From assembly GCA_964353555.1 (NCBI GenBank), contig CAYGWM010000002.1, positions 62,001 to 126,000 of the forward strand: a DNA stretch of 64,000 bases. Reading direction: 5' to 3'. Origin of the DNA: PR03 sp964353555. GTDB taxonomy: Bacteria; Myxococcota_A; UBA9160; PR03. Both the position numbers and the translations under genes were made by a program. This document shows positions 47,133 to 58,318 of the stretch, in pieces (position 1 is the stretch's first letter; each line of letters begins with the position of its first letter). The notes beneath the pieces are model-generated. The model searched no databases and was not told the DNA's origin. It worked only from the letters and a program-made list of their open reading frames with translations.

Positions 47133-48272
47133 ATGAGCGACGCCAACGACGAATACGCCGGCGCGGTCGATCGCGGACTCGAGGGCGTGATCGCGTGCAG
47201 CACCGCGATCAGCACGATCGCGGGCACGACCCTGCTGTATCGCGGCTACACGATCGAAGACCTGGCCGCGCACGCGACCTTCGAGGAGGTCGCGTATCTG
47301 CTCTGGTTCGGGCAACTCCCCACCGCCGACGAGTTCGCGCGCTTCCAACACTCGCTCGACGACGCGATGGCGCTGCCCGCGGAATCATTCGGCTGGTTTC
47401 ATGGGCTGCCGACCGACGTGCATCCGATGGACTTCCTGCACGCGGTCGTTGCGGGCCTGTCGCTGCACGACCCCGACGCCAACGTGCTCTCCTACGAGGC
47501 GAACCTGCGGAAGGCGGTTCGCCTGACCGCGCGCCTCGCGACGATCATCGCGGCCTATGACCGCGTGCGGAACGGCCAATGGCCGCTGCAACCGATGCCA
47601 GGCCGATCGATCGCGTGGAATTTCCTGTACATGCTGCACGGCAAGGAGCCGTCACCGCGCCGCGTCCGCCAATTCGATACCTGTCTGGTGCTACACGCGG
47701 ATCATGAGTTGAACGCGTCGGCGTTCTCCGCGCGCGTCACCTCGAGCACGCTCTCGGGCATGTATTCGAGCGTGATGGCGGCGATCGGGACGTTGAAGGG
47801 GGAGCTGCACGGCGGCGCCAACGAACGCGTGATGCGGATGCTGCTCGAGATTGGTTCGCCGAAACGCCTCGAAGCCTATCTCGACGACGCGCTCGCGGCC
47901 AAGCGCAAGGTGATGGGGTTCGGCCACCGCGTTTACAAAGAAGGGGATCCGCGCGCAGCGATCCTGAAGCGCATGAGCGCCGAGATCACCGCCGAGACGG
48001 GCCGGCCCGAGCTCTACGAAATGAGCGCCGCGCTCGAGGACTACATGCACGACCACAAGGGGCTGATCCCGAACGTCGATTTCTACTCGGCGACCGTCTA
48101 CTACAGCATGGGCATCCCGATCGACCTGTTCACACCGGTATTCGCGGCGAGCCGCGTGGCTGGATGGTGCGCTCACATCCTCGAGCAGTACTCGAACAAC
48201 CGGATCTACCGGCCGCGCGGCAACTACGTGGGCCCACGCAATCTCCGCTACGCGCCGATCGACGAGCGCTAG
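47133..48272 (+). CDS. citrate synthase or 2-methylcitrate synthase
   Basis: A 379-residue type II citrate synthase-fold enzyme, condensing oxaloacetate with acetyl-CoA (or propionyl-CoA). Catalytic His residues are in LHADHELNAS and GFGHRVYK, and the catalytic Asp is expected in the DFYSATVYYSMGIP region (PNVDFYS). The end IYRPRGNYVGP is typical of the short bacterial citrate/methylcitrate synthases. Whether it is CitZ- or PrpC-like cannot be decided; no prpB or prpD is nearby. ATG 47133 with GGGAGA six bases upstream. Divergent from the phosphatase. Confidence 0.9.
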   Translation: MSDANDEYAGAVDRGLEGVIACSTAISTIAGTTLLYRGYTIEDLAAHATFEEVAYLLWFGQLPTADEFARFQHSLDDAMALPAESFGWFHGLPTDVHPMDFLHAVVAGLSLHDPDANVLSYEANLRKAVRLTARLATIIAAYDRVRNGQWPLQPMPGRSIAWNFLYMLHGKEPSPRRVRQFDTCLVLHADHELNASAFSARVTSSTLSGMYSSVMAAIGTLKGELHGGANERVMRMLLEIGSPKRLEAYLDDALAAKRKVMGFGHRVYKEGDPRAAILKRMSAEITAETGRPELYEMSAALEDYMHDHKGLIPNVDFYSATVYYSMGIPIDLFTPVFAASRVAGWCAHILEQYSNNRIYRPRGNYVGPRNLRYAPIDER

Positions 48273-48329
48273 CGCACGGGGGGTGTTCGTGGGTGGGGCA
48301 GGGAGAGTCCAGAAGCGCCGCCCCGGCTC

Positions 48330-48350
48330 TTGTAATCATTTGTAATACAA
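48330..48350. promoter_or_regulatory. AT-rich repeat, candidate operator
   Basis: TTGTAAT occurs twice ten bases apart (48330 and 48340), and the second copy forms the palindrome TTGTAATACAA (48340-48350). In this GC-rich genome such a run stands out. It lies 38 bases upstream of a ribbon-helix-helix gene. Proteins of that fold often bind short repeats at their own promoter. Confidence 0.4.
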
Positions 48351-48387
48351 CGTAGCTTGCCGCCGGTCGAGGCAACCGGAGGCGGCC

Positions 48388-48939
48388 ATGGACGATGAGC
48401 GCGAACGGCTCCGCGAAGAGCGGCGCAAGGACCGGCTGATCCAGACGCGCGTGCCCCGGGACCTCGAGTCCACCTTGAAGCGCGAAGCGCACAGGAGGCG
48501 GCTCAGCGTGTCGCATCTGATTCGAAACATCCTCGAAGACACCTTTCAGCTCGTCGACGACGTCGTGGCCAACGTCGACGAGATCGTGACCGAGTCGGTC
48601 GAGCTCGCGCGTCGCGTGGGTCGTGACGCGCGCCGTGTCGCCGACGCGGTACGCGAGGCGGTCGTGGAACCGGTCGCCGACGAGACCGAGGCTCGCGCCC
48701 CCGACGCAGCGGATGCCGATGTCGCGCCGGCCGCGACCGCGGACCTGGAAGCGACGCCCGACGACTACGCCTCGCTCGCACACGTCTACGCGTGGAACCG
48801 CGTGACGCTGAATCGACCGGCGCGCTGCGCGCGCTGCACCACCCCGCTGACGCGCGGAAGCGACGGCTTCGTCGGTCTCTCGGATGAACCGAACGGTCCG
48901 CGCGTGTGGCTCTGCACCGCGTGTGGCGAGTCGTTGTAA
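48388..48939 (+). CDS. ribbon-helix-helix protein with C-terminal zinc ribbon
   Basis: A 183-residue protein. Residues 18-52 (LIQTRVPRDLESTLKREAH...LSVSHLIRNILEDTF) fit an Arc/CopG-type ribbon-helix-helix DNA-binding unit. A charged helical stretch (55-100) and an acidic Ala-rich linker follow. The C-terminus has two CxxC motifs, CARC (147-150) and CTAC (176-179), likely a zinc ribbon. Its TAA overlaps the ATG of the UbiB gene by one base, so they are coupled. It may be a transcription factor, possibly self-regulating through the AT-rich repeat upstream; this is inference. Confidence 0.7.
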   Translation: MDDERERLREERRKDRLIQTRVPRDLESTLKREAHRRRLSVSHLIRNILEDTFQLVDDVVANVDEIVTESVELARRVGRDARRVADAVREAVVEPVADETEARAPDAADADVAPAATADLEATPDDYASLAHVYAWNRVTLNRPARCARCTTPLTRGSDGFVGLSDEPNGPRVWLCTACGESL

Positions 48940-50465
48940 TGGCCGCGACGGCTCGCAGCGCAGCGTCGCGCAGCTGGTTCGCGACGCTGGACAATCTGGT
49001 GTCGGGAATCGAGGAGACCGCTTGGGAGCTGCGCGGGATCGCCGAGCGCTTCCTCGTGCTCGGCCAGAGCGTGCGCGATGATTGCGTCGCGCTTGCGGAC
49101 GACGCCCGCGCGCTCCGCGCGGAGATCGAACGTTGGCCGGCGCGCGGCGGCCGCGCGGCGGGCGTCGGCTGGCTGCTCGCGCAGATCGCCGCGAGCTATC
49201 GACTGCAGGCGATCCAGTCGGCATTCGTACCCGAACGCAGCGCCCGCGCGCAGCTCGACGCGCTGCACGCCCGCAATGCGCGGCGCTTCGTCGAGGCGAG
49301 CCTGCGGCACGGCGGCGCGTTCCTGAAGGTCGGCCAGCTGCTCTCATCGCGGCTCGACCTGCTGCCGGACATCTGGTCGCAGGAACTCGCGCGACTCCAG
49401 GACGGCGTACCGCCCGCCGCCTGGCATGACGTTCGCGAGATCCTCGAGGCCGAGCTCGGATCCCCGCTCGGCGAAGTCTTCGCCGCATTCGACCCGGAAG
49501 CCGTCGCGGCAGCCAGCATCGCGCAGGTACACCGCGCGCGGACACGCGACGGCCGCGATGTGGCCGTGAAGGTGCAACGCCCGGGCATCGAGCAGATGCT
49601 CGCGCTCGATCTCGATCTGCTCGCGACGTTCATCGCGTCGATGCGTTCGGCGTTGCCGACGGCCGATTACGACACGATCGTGACCGAGGTGCGGGCGAGC
49701 ATCGGTGCGGAGACCGAGTTTGCGCGCGAGGCCGACGTCCAGCAGCGTCTCGCGGATTTCTTCGCGGCGCATCCGCGGATCGCCGTGCCGCGGCCGCTCC
49801 GTGAGCTCTGCGGCGAGCGCGTGCTCACCAGCACGTTCATGGAGGGCCGTCGCATCACGCTCGTCCTCGACGAGTGGCGCGCGCAGCGCGATGCGGGCGA
49901 CCCGGAGGCCGGTGCGCGCCTCGACGAGACGCTCGGCCTGGTGCTCGAGGCATACACACGGCAGGTTCTCGAAGCCGGTGTGTTCCAGGCGGATCCGCAT
50001 CCCGGCAATCTGCTCGTCGCGGCCGACGGCACGCTGGTGCTGCTCGACTTCGGTTGCGCGCGCGAGTTGTCGGCTCTGGCACGGCGGCAATACGCGCAGC
50101 TGCTGATCGCGTTCCTCGGCGGCGACGCCGCGCGCGTCGCGACGTTGCTAGCCGAGCTGGGATTTCGCACCCAGAGCGGTCGGCCCGACACGCTGCTGCA
50201 GTTCGCGGAGGCGATGCTCGGCGCGTTGCGGCAGGCCGCGCAGGACGGCGGCGGCGTGCCGTGGCTCGATCAGCAGGAACTCGCCACACAGGCGCGCGCG
50301 CTGCTCGAGGCCACGCGCGATGATCCGGTCATTCGCATCCCCGAGGAGTTCGCGATGCTGGCGCGCGTGTTCGGAGCGCTGGGCGGTTTGTTCCAGCACT
50401 ACCGGCCGCGACTCGACTGGGCGCGCAGTCTGCAGCCGGTGCTCGCCGCGCTCGCGCTGCACTGA
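48939..50465 (+). CDS. ABC1/UbiB-family atypical kinase
   Basis: A 508-residue AarF/UbiB-family protein with canonical motifs: FLKVGQ (KxGQ), AAASIAQVHRAR, RDVAVKVQRPG, the catalytic-loop QADPHPGN and LDFGCAR. Relatives support ubiquinone or lipid biosynthesis through ATPase activity. Residues 1-110 are helical and specific to this protein; no C-terminal membrane pair as in E. coli UbiB is visible. Translated in overlap with the RHH/zinc protein. Unlike the paralogue at 9316 its KxGQ Gly is intact. Confidence 0.87.
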   Translation: MAATARSAASRSWFATLDNLVSGIEETAWELRGIAERFLVLGQSVRDDCVALADDARALRAEIERWPARGGRAAGVGWLLAQIAASYRLQAIQSAFVPERSARAQLDALHARNARRFVEASLRHGGAFLKVGQLLSSRLDLLPDIWSQELARLQDGVPPAAWHDVREILEAELGSPLGEVFAAFDPEAVAAASIAQVHRARTRDGRDVAVKVQRPGIEQMLALDLDLLATFIASMRSALPTADYDTIVTEVRASIGAETEFAREADVQQRLADFFAAHPRIAVPRPLRELCGERVLTSTFMEGRRITLVLDEWRAQRDAGDPEAGARLDETLGLVLEAYTRQVLEAGVFQADPHPGNLLVAADGTLVLLDFGCARELSALARRQYAQLLIAFLGGDAARVATLLAELGFRTQSGRPDTLLQFAEAMLGALRQAAQDGGGVPWLDQQELATQARALLEATRDDPVIRIPEEFAMLARVFGALGGLFQHYRPRLDWARSLQPVLAALALH

Positions 50466-50475
50466 GCCCGCGCGA

Positions 50476-51708
50476 TCAGCGCGGGACGTGCGTCGCGGCG
50501 GCCGTCGCGAACATGCGATCGGCGTTGGCGCCCAGGATCGCCGCGCGCGCTCCGGGTTTGCCTTCGGTGAGGAGCAACACTTTCGCGAGCGTGGCGGCGA
50601 GCGGGTAGAAGGGCCAGTCGCTGCCGAAGAGCAGTCGCTCGTGGCCGATCGCGTCCATCAGCACGCCGAGCTGCGTCGCGCCCTGGCAGGCGATTTCGAG
50701 CCACACGTTCGGGTACTGCTGCGCAGCGGCAAGCGCGTCGCCGACATCGCGCGCGCCGGCATGCCCGAGCAGGAACTGCACGCGCGGATGGGCCGCGATC
50801 GCCGGTACGTAGTGGCGGATCAACGCGTAGGGGCGGATCGACTCGGGCTCGATGCCCGAGCGGCCCGCGTGGAAGATCACCGGCAGCCCGAGTCGCTCGC
50901 ATTCGGCGTAGATCTGCATCGCCTCGGGATCGTCCGGCGCGAAGCGCATCATCTCCGGATGCAGCTTCACGCCGCGCGCGCCGCGCGCGGCGAACGCGGC
51001 GAGCTTCGCGCGCCAGCCGGCGTCGCGCGGGTGCACGGACGCGAACGGAACGAAGCGATCGCGAGCGGGCGAAGCATCGATCGCGTCCATCCACTGCTCG
51101 GTCAGGTGATCGCCGAACGGCAGGCCGAGCGCCATGCCGAGCACCGCGGCGCGCTGGAACTTCATCGCATCCAACTCGGCGACCAGATTGGCGAGTGTGT
51201 GGGTGCGCGCGGCGCTGCCGCCCCAGGGCAGCAGCTGGTCGCGCATCTGCGCGGTCAGCGCGTCGTGCGCCGCTTCCGAGAAGTTCGCGTTCTGGTAGAC
51301 GTCGAGGTCGAAGTCGCAGCCGGGCTCGCTGCCGTCGCAATCGAGGTAGTACTCGGTGCGCGGCGTGCGCGCGGCGAGGTCGATGGCGGGAGCGAGCAGC
51401 AGCGCGATTCCAAAGTGCGTATGCAGGTCGATCGCGGGCGGAATGTCGATCGCGAGTCGCAGCGTGCCGTCCGGCGCCAGCTCGAAGTACGGAAGCTCGG
51501 CGAGACCGCGGTATCCGCGGTAACGCAGCGGACCGAGCGGACCCTTGCCTGTGCGCTCCGTCTCCTCGCGGCGCTGGCGATCGAGTGCTGCGCGATCGGC
51601 GTCGGTGTACTCGAGTCCGGATCCGCAGCCGGGAGCGACCCAGAGCGACGCAAGCGAGCCCAACGCGAGCTTCGCGAAACCGCGCCGATCGAGACGGGGA
51701 TCGCGCAA
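50476..51708 (-). CDS. Tat-exported amidohydrolase-family lipoprotein
   Basis: A 410-residue amidohydrolase_2 (TIM barrel) enzyme. The N-terminus has a Tat motif DRRGFAKLALGSLASLWVAPGC with a lipobox Cys, so it is probably exported folded and lipid-anchored. Metal-binding motifs are IDLHTHFG, GVKLHPEMMRF, IFHAGRSG, LLGHAGARD and LLFGSDWPF. Relatives are decarboxylases or hydrolases of lactones and aromatic acids. The start is TTG 51708, because an in-frame TAG (the stop of the upstream gene) lies three codons before it. Only a few bases separate it from the upstream amidohydrolase, so they form an operon. Confidence 0.85.
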   Translation of the reverse strand: MRDPRLDRRGFAKLALGSLASLWVAPGCGSGLEYTDADRAALDRQRREETERTGKGPLGPLRYRGYRGLAELPYFELAPDGTLRLAIDIPPAIDLHTHFGIALLLAPAIDLAARTPRTEYYLDCDGSEPGCDFDLDVYQNANFSEAAHDALTAQMRDQLLPWGGSAARTHTLANLVAELDAMKFQRAAVLGMALGLPFGDHLTEQWMDAIDASPARDRFVPFASVHPRDAGWRAKLAAFAARGARGVKLHPEMMRFAPDDPEAMQIYAECERLGLPVIFHAGRSGIEPESIRPYALIRHYVPAIAAHPRVQFLLGHAGARDVGDALAAAQQYPNVWLEIACQGATQLGVLMDAIGHERLLFGSDWPFYPLAATLAKVLLLTEGKPGARAAILGANADRMFATAAATHVPR

Positions 51709-51714
51709 ACCGTG

Positions 51715-53433
<1,719 letters not shown>

Positions 53434-53541
53434 GGTGCGTCTCCGTAGGCTGTCGCGCGAGCACGGTACCACACAAAAATCTCCGAAAAGCGCGGCTCAT
53501 CGAGTAGCATGCGCGAGGGTGGTGATGAGGTCGGAGGCGGT

Positions 53542-54243
53542 ATGGAGCGTCTCATGGCCTTTGCGCGTTTGGCAATCGCAGCGCTCGTGGTGATCACGGT
53601 TGCAGACGCCGCTGCGCGCGCGGCTGAGCCGATGGACCTCCGCGATCCGCAGCCGCGTTGGATCGCGGTCCGCTTCGAGAACTCGCCGTCGGATCGCCCC
53701 GGGCAACTCGCGACGGACTACGCAGCCGAGCTGCCTGCGTGGTTCGAGCCCGATGGCGCGAGCGACCGGGTGCGCGTCTCGATCGCCGGGTCGGCGGTCG
53801 AGACGCGCTGGTTCCGGCAGCAGCGGCTACGCGCGGGTAGCTTCAGCGATTTCGTATGGACCTTCGATGTGTCGTCGGGCGAGGTGCTGTCGGCGCGCCT
53901 GCGCGGCACATTTATCCGACGTCTCGATTTCGGTGTCTTCGGCTCGGACATAGATCTTCCGTTCGAGGCCGAGATGACGACGCGCTCGACTGTCGGATTC
54001 GAGGCGGGTCGTCGCACGCTCGGACAGCTGGTGTTTCCGCTCTGCGAGCGCGCCGAGCGCGGCTGCACGCTGGTCGCGCCCGTCCGCTACGACCCCCGCA
54101 CCGGCTACGTGAATGCGGTGGGCTCGATCGTCGCGCGTGCAGTGGGGGTCGTCGCACGGACCTTCTCCCCGCTCGGCGAAGCGATCTTCGCAGAGCGGGA
54201 TGGCGCGCACGGGGTCCGAGACGATTTCGCAGCCGCGCATTGA
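53542..54243 (+). CDS. hypothetical secreted protein
   Basis: A 233-residue protein with a Sec signal peptide (MAFARLAIAALVVITVADAAARA region). ATG 53542 follows GGAGGCGG at good spacing; upstream in-frame codons add nothing. The mature part is beta-rich with RWIAVRFENSP, RVRVSIAGSAVETRWF and two Cys (CERAERGC), no catalytic motif that I recognise. It diverges from the amidohydrolase operon and converges with the penicillin acylase gene. Function unknown. Confidence 0.65.
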   Translation: MERLMAFARLAIAALVVITVADAAARAAEPMDLRDPQPRWIAVRFENSPSDRPGQLATDYAAELPAWFEPDGASDRVRVSIAGSAVETRWFRQQRLRAGSFSDFVWTFDVSSGEVLSARLRGTFIRRLDFGVFGSDIDLPFEAEMTTRSTVGFEAGRRTLGQLVFPLCERAERGCTLVAPVRYDPRTGYVNAVGSIVARAVGVVARTFSPLGEAIFAERDGAHGVRDDFAAAH

Positions 54244-54282
54244 GGAGTCGCGACGACGGTCGAGTCGTTCGCCGCCCGCCGC

Positions 54283-56649
54283 TCAGCGCTGCGCCGTCCC
54301 GGACGGACCGAGCACGACACGTTCGACCGCGTCGGGCACGTCCCCCGGCCGCCACAGCGCAGAGCGGAACAGTTCGAAGCGCGACCACGGCGCCGAGAGG
54401 TTCGCGTGCCAGGCTGATCCCGGGTCGCCGCTCGGTCCCGAGGAATGGGCGAACCAGGCTTCGTCGGGATGCGCCAGGTCGCAGACGAAGCGGCTCGTCG
54501 CGCCGACGAATGCGCGCAGGCGCTTCCCTTCGTCGAGAGCGCGCGACGGGTTCACCGTGTAGTCGTCGCCCGGGAACGGAACGTCGAGCGCGACCAGGCG
54601 CGCACCGACACTGGGAAGTTCTGCGAGCAGCGTGCCGAGTCGCGCGCGCTGGATGCGTCCCCACGACCACTCCGACTCGGCACCGCAGATCGACGCGATC
54701 CGGTCGAGCCCCGCGCGCAGTGCGTCGGCGGCGAGCTCGTGGAGTGGGGCAGCAGCGGCCTTCTCGATGTCGGCGCGCAGCGAGTCGGCCGGGTCGACGA
54801 GCAGTCGCTGGAGCCGCGGGATCGCGCGGCGACTGTTCGCGAAGCGCGGCCCGACGCGTGGCCCGAGCAGCGCGCGCGCCACGCGCTCGGAGAGCGACTT
54901 TTGTGTGAAGAAGAAGATCGCGGCGCCGACCGAGTCGATCGGAAAGCTTCCGTCCCACGCAGCGAGCGTCGCGACGGCGCGGCCCTCGCGCGATTGTGGG
55001 TCGCGGAACGGCGCGAGCAACTCGACCAGCGCGTCGCGCAGCGGCGGCGCGTAGTCGGCCGCGACGTCGGCCTGGATCGACCGGAAGCTCTCGACGTCGT
55101 GCAGCGCGCGTTCCCCGAGCAAGCGCTCGATGCGCTGCTGGCGGTGGCGCGGTTCGAAATGTACGAGCGTCGCGACCCTGCCGATCTGCGCGGCGTCGAC
55201 GATCGAGTTCGCGGTCGCAATCACGCCGTCTGCGGGATTCAGCCGCTTCGGCATCTCGGCGAAGTCGAGGAAGCCGTCCCACTGCGCCTCCGGATCCTGG
55301 GCGTCGCGCACGAAGAGCCCGTCGCGCCGCCGGCGCGGCAGGCGGCCGAAGAGTTCCCAGCCGAAGTGGCCGTCCTTGTGGGCATAGACATGGTTGAAGT
55401 CGAACGGTCCCTCGTTCATCTCTGCGAGCGCAGTGCGGTGCTCATCCACCGACTTCGACGCCGCGAGTGCCAGATAGCCGGCGAGATAGCGGCCGGCGTC
55501 GGAAGAGACGTAGCGAACCGCGAGGTCTGCGCCGTCGTCGTGCTTCCAGCCCGGGTACAGGATTCCGTGTTCGCAGGACTCCCACTCGAGCGTGACGGAA
55601 CGGCCGAAGCGGGCCGGTCCCCGCTCCCGGTGCGCCCGAATCGCGCCGGTGCCGTCGACCGTGCGATAGCGGGTGCGATCGCCAGGGACGCGGTGTACGC
55701 GGTAGAGGTCCCAGCCGTCGCGGAAGCCGGTGGTACAGCCCCACGCGAAATGGCCGTTGTGCCCGAAACCGAACGCGGGATAGCCCGGGAAGACGCCGCC
55801 CTGCACGCGCGTGCCGGGCCACTCGAGATGCGCGTGATACCAGTAGGTGGGCAGCGGCACCAGCGGCACGTGCGGATCGTTCGCGACGATTGGTGCGCCC
55901 GAGGCCGAGCGCGTCCCGGCTACAGCCCAGTTGTTGCTCCCGCCCGAGGGGACATGCAGGGGCGGCTCGGGGAGCGTTCCTTCGCCGTGTCGCTCGAGAT
56001 CGGGACGATGCTGCCACGGTGCTTCGGGATAGATCCGCCGCGCCAGGTCATCACCGACGTGACCGCGTACGGCGTCGAAGACCAGCTCATTGTCGAGATT
56101 CACCAGCGACACGACGAAGCCACAGGTGCGCGCCGCGAGCAGGCAATCGGCGGGATGCCACGGACGCGCGCGGCCGAGCAGCAGGTATTCAGCCGGGTAG
56201 ACGCCGTCCATCGCGCGCAACGCGGCATTCACACCGTCGGCGAACGCGTCGATGCACGAGCGCGCGTGCGCCGGCATGACCGCGAGATCCGCGTGGCTGG
56301 CGGCCTCGAAGTCGAGCGGGCGCACGAAGCCGTCGAGATCGGCGATCGCGCGCCCGGAGAAGAGCTCCTCGCCGCGGCGGGGAGCGCGCCAGTTGCCGAG
56401 CAGCTCACAGACACGACCCGCGCCCAGGTGCCGGATCACGTCGAGCAGCACGAAGCGATCCGCGGCCTGCAGGAAGCCGAGCAGCGCATGGGCATCGCGC
56501 TCGTGTTCGGCATGGACATGCGGGACGCCGCGGCTGTCGCGCACGACCTCGACTCGTCCGCGCAGCGCGGGAGCGGTGCGGGGAGTGAGAGCAGGGCGCG
56601 TCCCCACGAAGCGCCGTCCGGCGAGCGCAGCCACGAGGCGCCCCGCCAT
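54283..56649 (-). CDS. penicillin acylase family Ntn hydrolase
   Basis: A 788-residue penicillin-amidase-family protein, normally self-cleaved into alpha and beta chains. The nucleophile at the new N-terminus is Ser238 in PSGGSNNWAV. Also seen are RDSRGVPHVHAEHERDAHALLGFLQAADRF (alpha chain start), GHNGHFAWG and DGTGAIRAHRERG. Substrates are N-acyl homoserine lactones, beta-lactams or other amides; here unknown. Start is uncertain: no Shine-Dalgarno precedes ATG 56649, and an in-frame TTG at 56697 is possible. I see no convincing signal peptide, whereas family members are usually exported. Divergent from the DksA-like gene. Confidence 0.82.
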   Translation of the reverse strand: MAGRLVAALAGRRFVGTRPALTPRTAPALRGRVEVVRDSRGVPHVHAEHERDAHALLGFLQAADRFVLLDVIRHLGAGRVCELLGNWRAPRRGEELFSGRAIADLDGFVRPLDFEAASHADLAVMPAHARSCIDAFADGVNAALRAMDGVYPAEYLLLGRARPWHPADCLLAARTCGFVVSLVNLDNELVFDAVRGHVGDDLARRIYPEAPWQHRPDLERHGEGTLPEPPLHVPSGGSNNWAVAGTRSASGAPIVANDPHVPLVPLPTYWYHAHLEWPGTRVQGGVFPGYPAFGFGHNGHFAWGCTTGFRDGWDLYRVHRVPGDRTRYRTVDGTGAIRAHRERGPARFGRSVTLEWESCEHGILYPGWKHDDGADLAVRYVSSDAGRYLAGYLALAASKSVDEHRTALAEMNEGPFDFNHVYAHKDGHFGWELFGRLPRRRRDGLFVRDAQDPEAQWDGFLDFAEMPKRLNPADGVIATANSIVDAAQIGRVATLVHFEPRHRQQRIERLLGERALHDVESFRSIQADVAADYAPPLRDALVELLAPFRDPQSREGRAVATLAAWDGSFPIDSVGAAIFFFTQKSLSERVARALLGPRVGPRFANSRRAIPRLQRLLVDPADSLRADIEKAAAAPLHELAADALRAGLDRIASICGAESEWSWGRIQRARLGTLLAELPSVGARLVALDVPFPGDDYTVNPSRALDEGKRLRAFVGATSRFVCDLAHPDEAWFAHSSGPSGDPGSAWHANLSAPWSRFELFRSALWRPGDVPDAVERVVLGPSGTAQR

Positions 56650-56806
56650 CGCGAGGCGGCGCTTGCGCGGCAGCGGCAGGTCGTGGGATCGCGTCAACAG
56701 GGTCGGCTTCCCGTCTTCGGTGGTCCTGGTCTGGCTCTGGTAGGCTCGCGCGCTGCGCTGAAGTGATATACCGACGACGCTTCGCCATTGCGAGAGGGGA
56801 GAGACG

Positions 56807-57133
56807 ATGACCGGCCATGCCGAGCTGAAGCAGCAACTGCTGGAACGCATGACGATGCTCGAGGAGCGCGTGGGTCGCATCACCGGCGACTTGCGCCACG
56901 AGTCGGATCCCCTCGAGCAAGATTTCGAAGAGCAGGCCACGCAGCGCGAAGGCGAAGAGGTGCTCGGCGCCCTCGACGAAGCCGGCCGTCGCGAACTCGA
57001 TTCGATCCGTGCTGCACTCTCTCGCATCGAGTCGGGCAACTACGGGGTCTGTCGTCGCTGCGGCGAGGCGATCGCACCGGCGCGGCTGCGCGTGCTGCCG
57101 ACCGCGCTCGAATGCGTGGGCTGCGCGGGCTGA
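56807..57133 (+). CDS. DksA/TraR-family zinc-finger protein
   Basis: A 108-residue protein. A coiled-coil-like N-terminal half (ERMTMLEERVGRITGDLRHE, DEAGRRELDSIRAALSRIESG) leads to the C4 zinc finger CRRCG (Cys82/Cys85) and CVGC (Cys103/Cys106). The motif ESGNYGVCRRCGEAIAPARL is the DksA/TraR signature. Such proteins enter the secondary channel of RNA polymerase or act as general stress regulators. It is shorter than E. coli DksA (151), so it is closer to the YbiI/TraR-like group. ATG 56807 with GGGGAGAG upstream. Confidence 0.87.
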   Translation: MTGHAELKQQLLERMTMLEERVGRITGDLRHESDPLEQDFEEQATQREGEEVLGALDEAGRRELDSIRAALSRIESGNYGVCRRCGEAIAPARLRVLPTALECVGCAG

Positions 57134-57175
57134 TTCCGGACGGGCGCGCTGCTCGAATCGACTACCAGCGGTCGA

Positions 57176-58195
57176 TCAGAGGAAGCCGAGGCGACGGTCG
57201 GCTTCTTCCGCGTCGTAGTCCTCGAAGTGCAGGATGCCGAGCCGATCGAACGCCTCGCGCACCCGCTGCGTCAGCAGCCCGAGCTTCTTCAGGTTCGGCA
57301 CGATGCGCATGAACAGCATCTTGCGGAACATCTGGGACGGCGGCGACTCGAGGAACGTCTCGCGCACTTCATCGGCGTTCCATCCCATCGCATTGGCGAT
57401 TTCGTCGCCGATCAGGCGGTTTCGCATCAACTCGCACGCGTAGATGATGAAGTCCTCGCGGTCCGCGAGCTCGTTCGCCGGCATGTCCTGGTAGTAGCCG
57501 CGCAGCGAGAGCACGCCGAACGCGACGTGGCGCGACTCGTCCTTCATCACGTACTTCAGCAACTCCTTCAGCAGCGGCTCCTGCGCGAGCTGATAGAGAT
57601 TGCCGAAGGCCGCCATTGCGAGGCCTTCGATGATGATCTGCATGCCGAGGTATTTGAAGTCCCAGCGGCTGTCCTTGATGGTCGCGTCGAGCAGTTCCTT
57701 GAGGCTCGCGTTGATCGGCCACTCCCATTCGAGCTTGTCGTGGACGTAGCGGCTGAACACCTCCACGTGACGCGCTTCATCCATCGTCTGGGTGCCGGCG
57801 TAGTACTTGGCGTCCATCCAGGGGACGCCGCCGACGAGCTGTGACGCGACGATCAGCGCGCCCTGTTCGCCGTGCAGGAATTGCGAGAGCTGCAAGGAGA
57901 TCTGCGCGTGACGCAGACGCGCACGCTCCTTCTCGTTGAGCTTCTTGAACGGCGCGTAGTCGACGAGCGGGTTGATCGCCGGGGGGATGATGTCTCCCTC
58001 GGGATCGACCTGCGTGTCCCACGCGAGCTGGGTCGTGCCGTTCCACTGGTCGCGTTTGGCCTTCTCGTAGAGGTCGAGGAGCCCCTCTTTCGCACTCCCG
58101 TAGTTCCAGACGTAGTTGGTGTCGAACGAGGCGAGCACGGTCTCCAGCTCGCGGTCGCGGTGCTGGAGCTGGTTCACGGAAGGAACGTTGGCCAT
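57176..58195 (-). CDS. ferritin-like diiron oxygenase
   Basis: A 339-residue protein of the ferritin-like/R2 superfamily. The carboxylate-bridged diiron ligands are visible: Glu110 (HGEQGA), Glu140 and His143 (DEARHVEV), Glu190 (IIIEGLAMAAF), Glu220 and His223 (DESRHVAFG), the two ExxH pairs of the R2/AurF-type fold. Possible roles are fatty-acid or aromatic N-oxygenation; nothing decides. ATG 58195 (NVPSVNQLQHRD start); the frame upstream is shadow of the intergenic region. Divergent from the CHI-fold gene. Confidence 0.82.
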   Translation of the reverse strand: MANVPSVNQLQHRDRELETVLASFDTNYVWNYGSAKEGLLDLYEKAKRDQWNGTTQLAWDTQVDPEGDIIPPAINPLVDYAPFKKLNEKERARLRHAQISLQLSQFLHGEQGALIVASQLVGGVPWMDAKYYAGTQTMDEARHVEVFSRYVHDKLEWEWPINASLKELLDATIKDSRWDFKYLGMQIIIEGLAMAAFGNLYQLAQEPLLKELLKYVMKDESRHVAFGVLSLRGYYQDMPANELADREDFIIYACELMRNRLIGDEIANAMGWNADEVRETFLESPPSQMFRKMLFMRIVPNLKKLGLLTQRVREAFDRLGILHFEDYDAEEADRRLGFL

Positions 58196-58318
58196 CGGCG
58201 GGTTTCTCCTGCGGCGGGGCGCGGCACGCGCGTGGGGCAGCCTATCGGTGCTTCCGGAGCGTGTCCAAGGGCCTTCGGCTTGCATCGAAGTCCAGCGGAG
58301 ATGTGGCACTGCCAGGTT

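Noticed and set aside
57157..57176. ATCGAC-8-GTCGAT hairpin between the DksA-like and diiron genes
   Set aside because: Six-bp stem without a T-tract; too weak to call a terminator.
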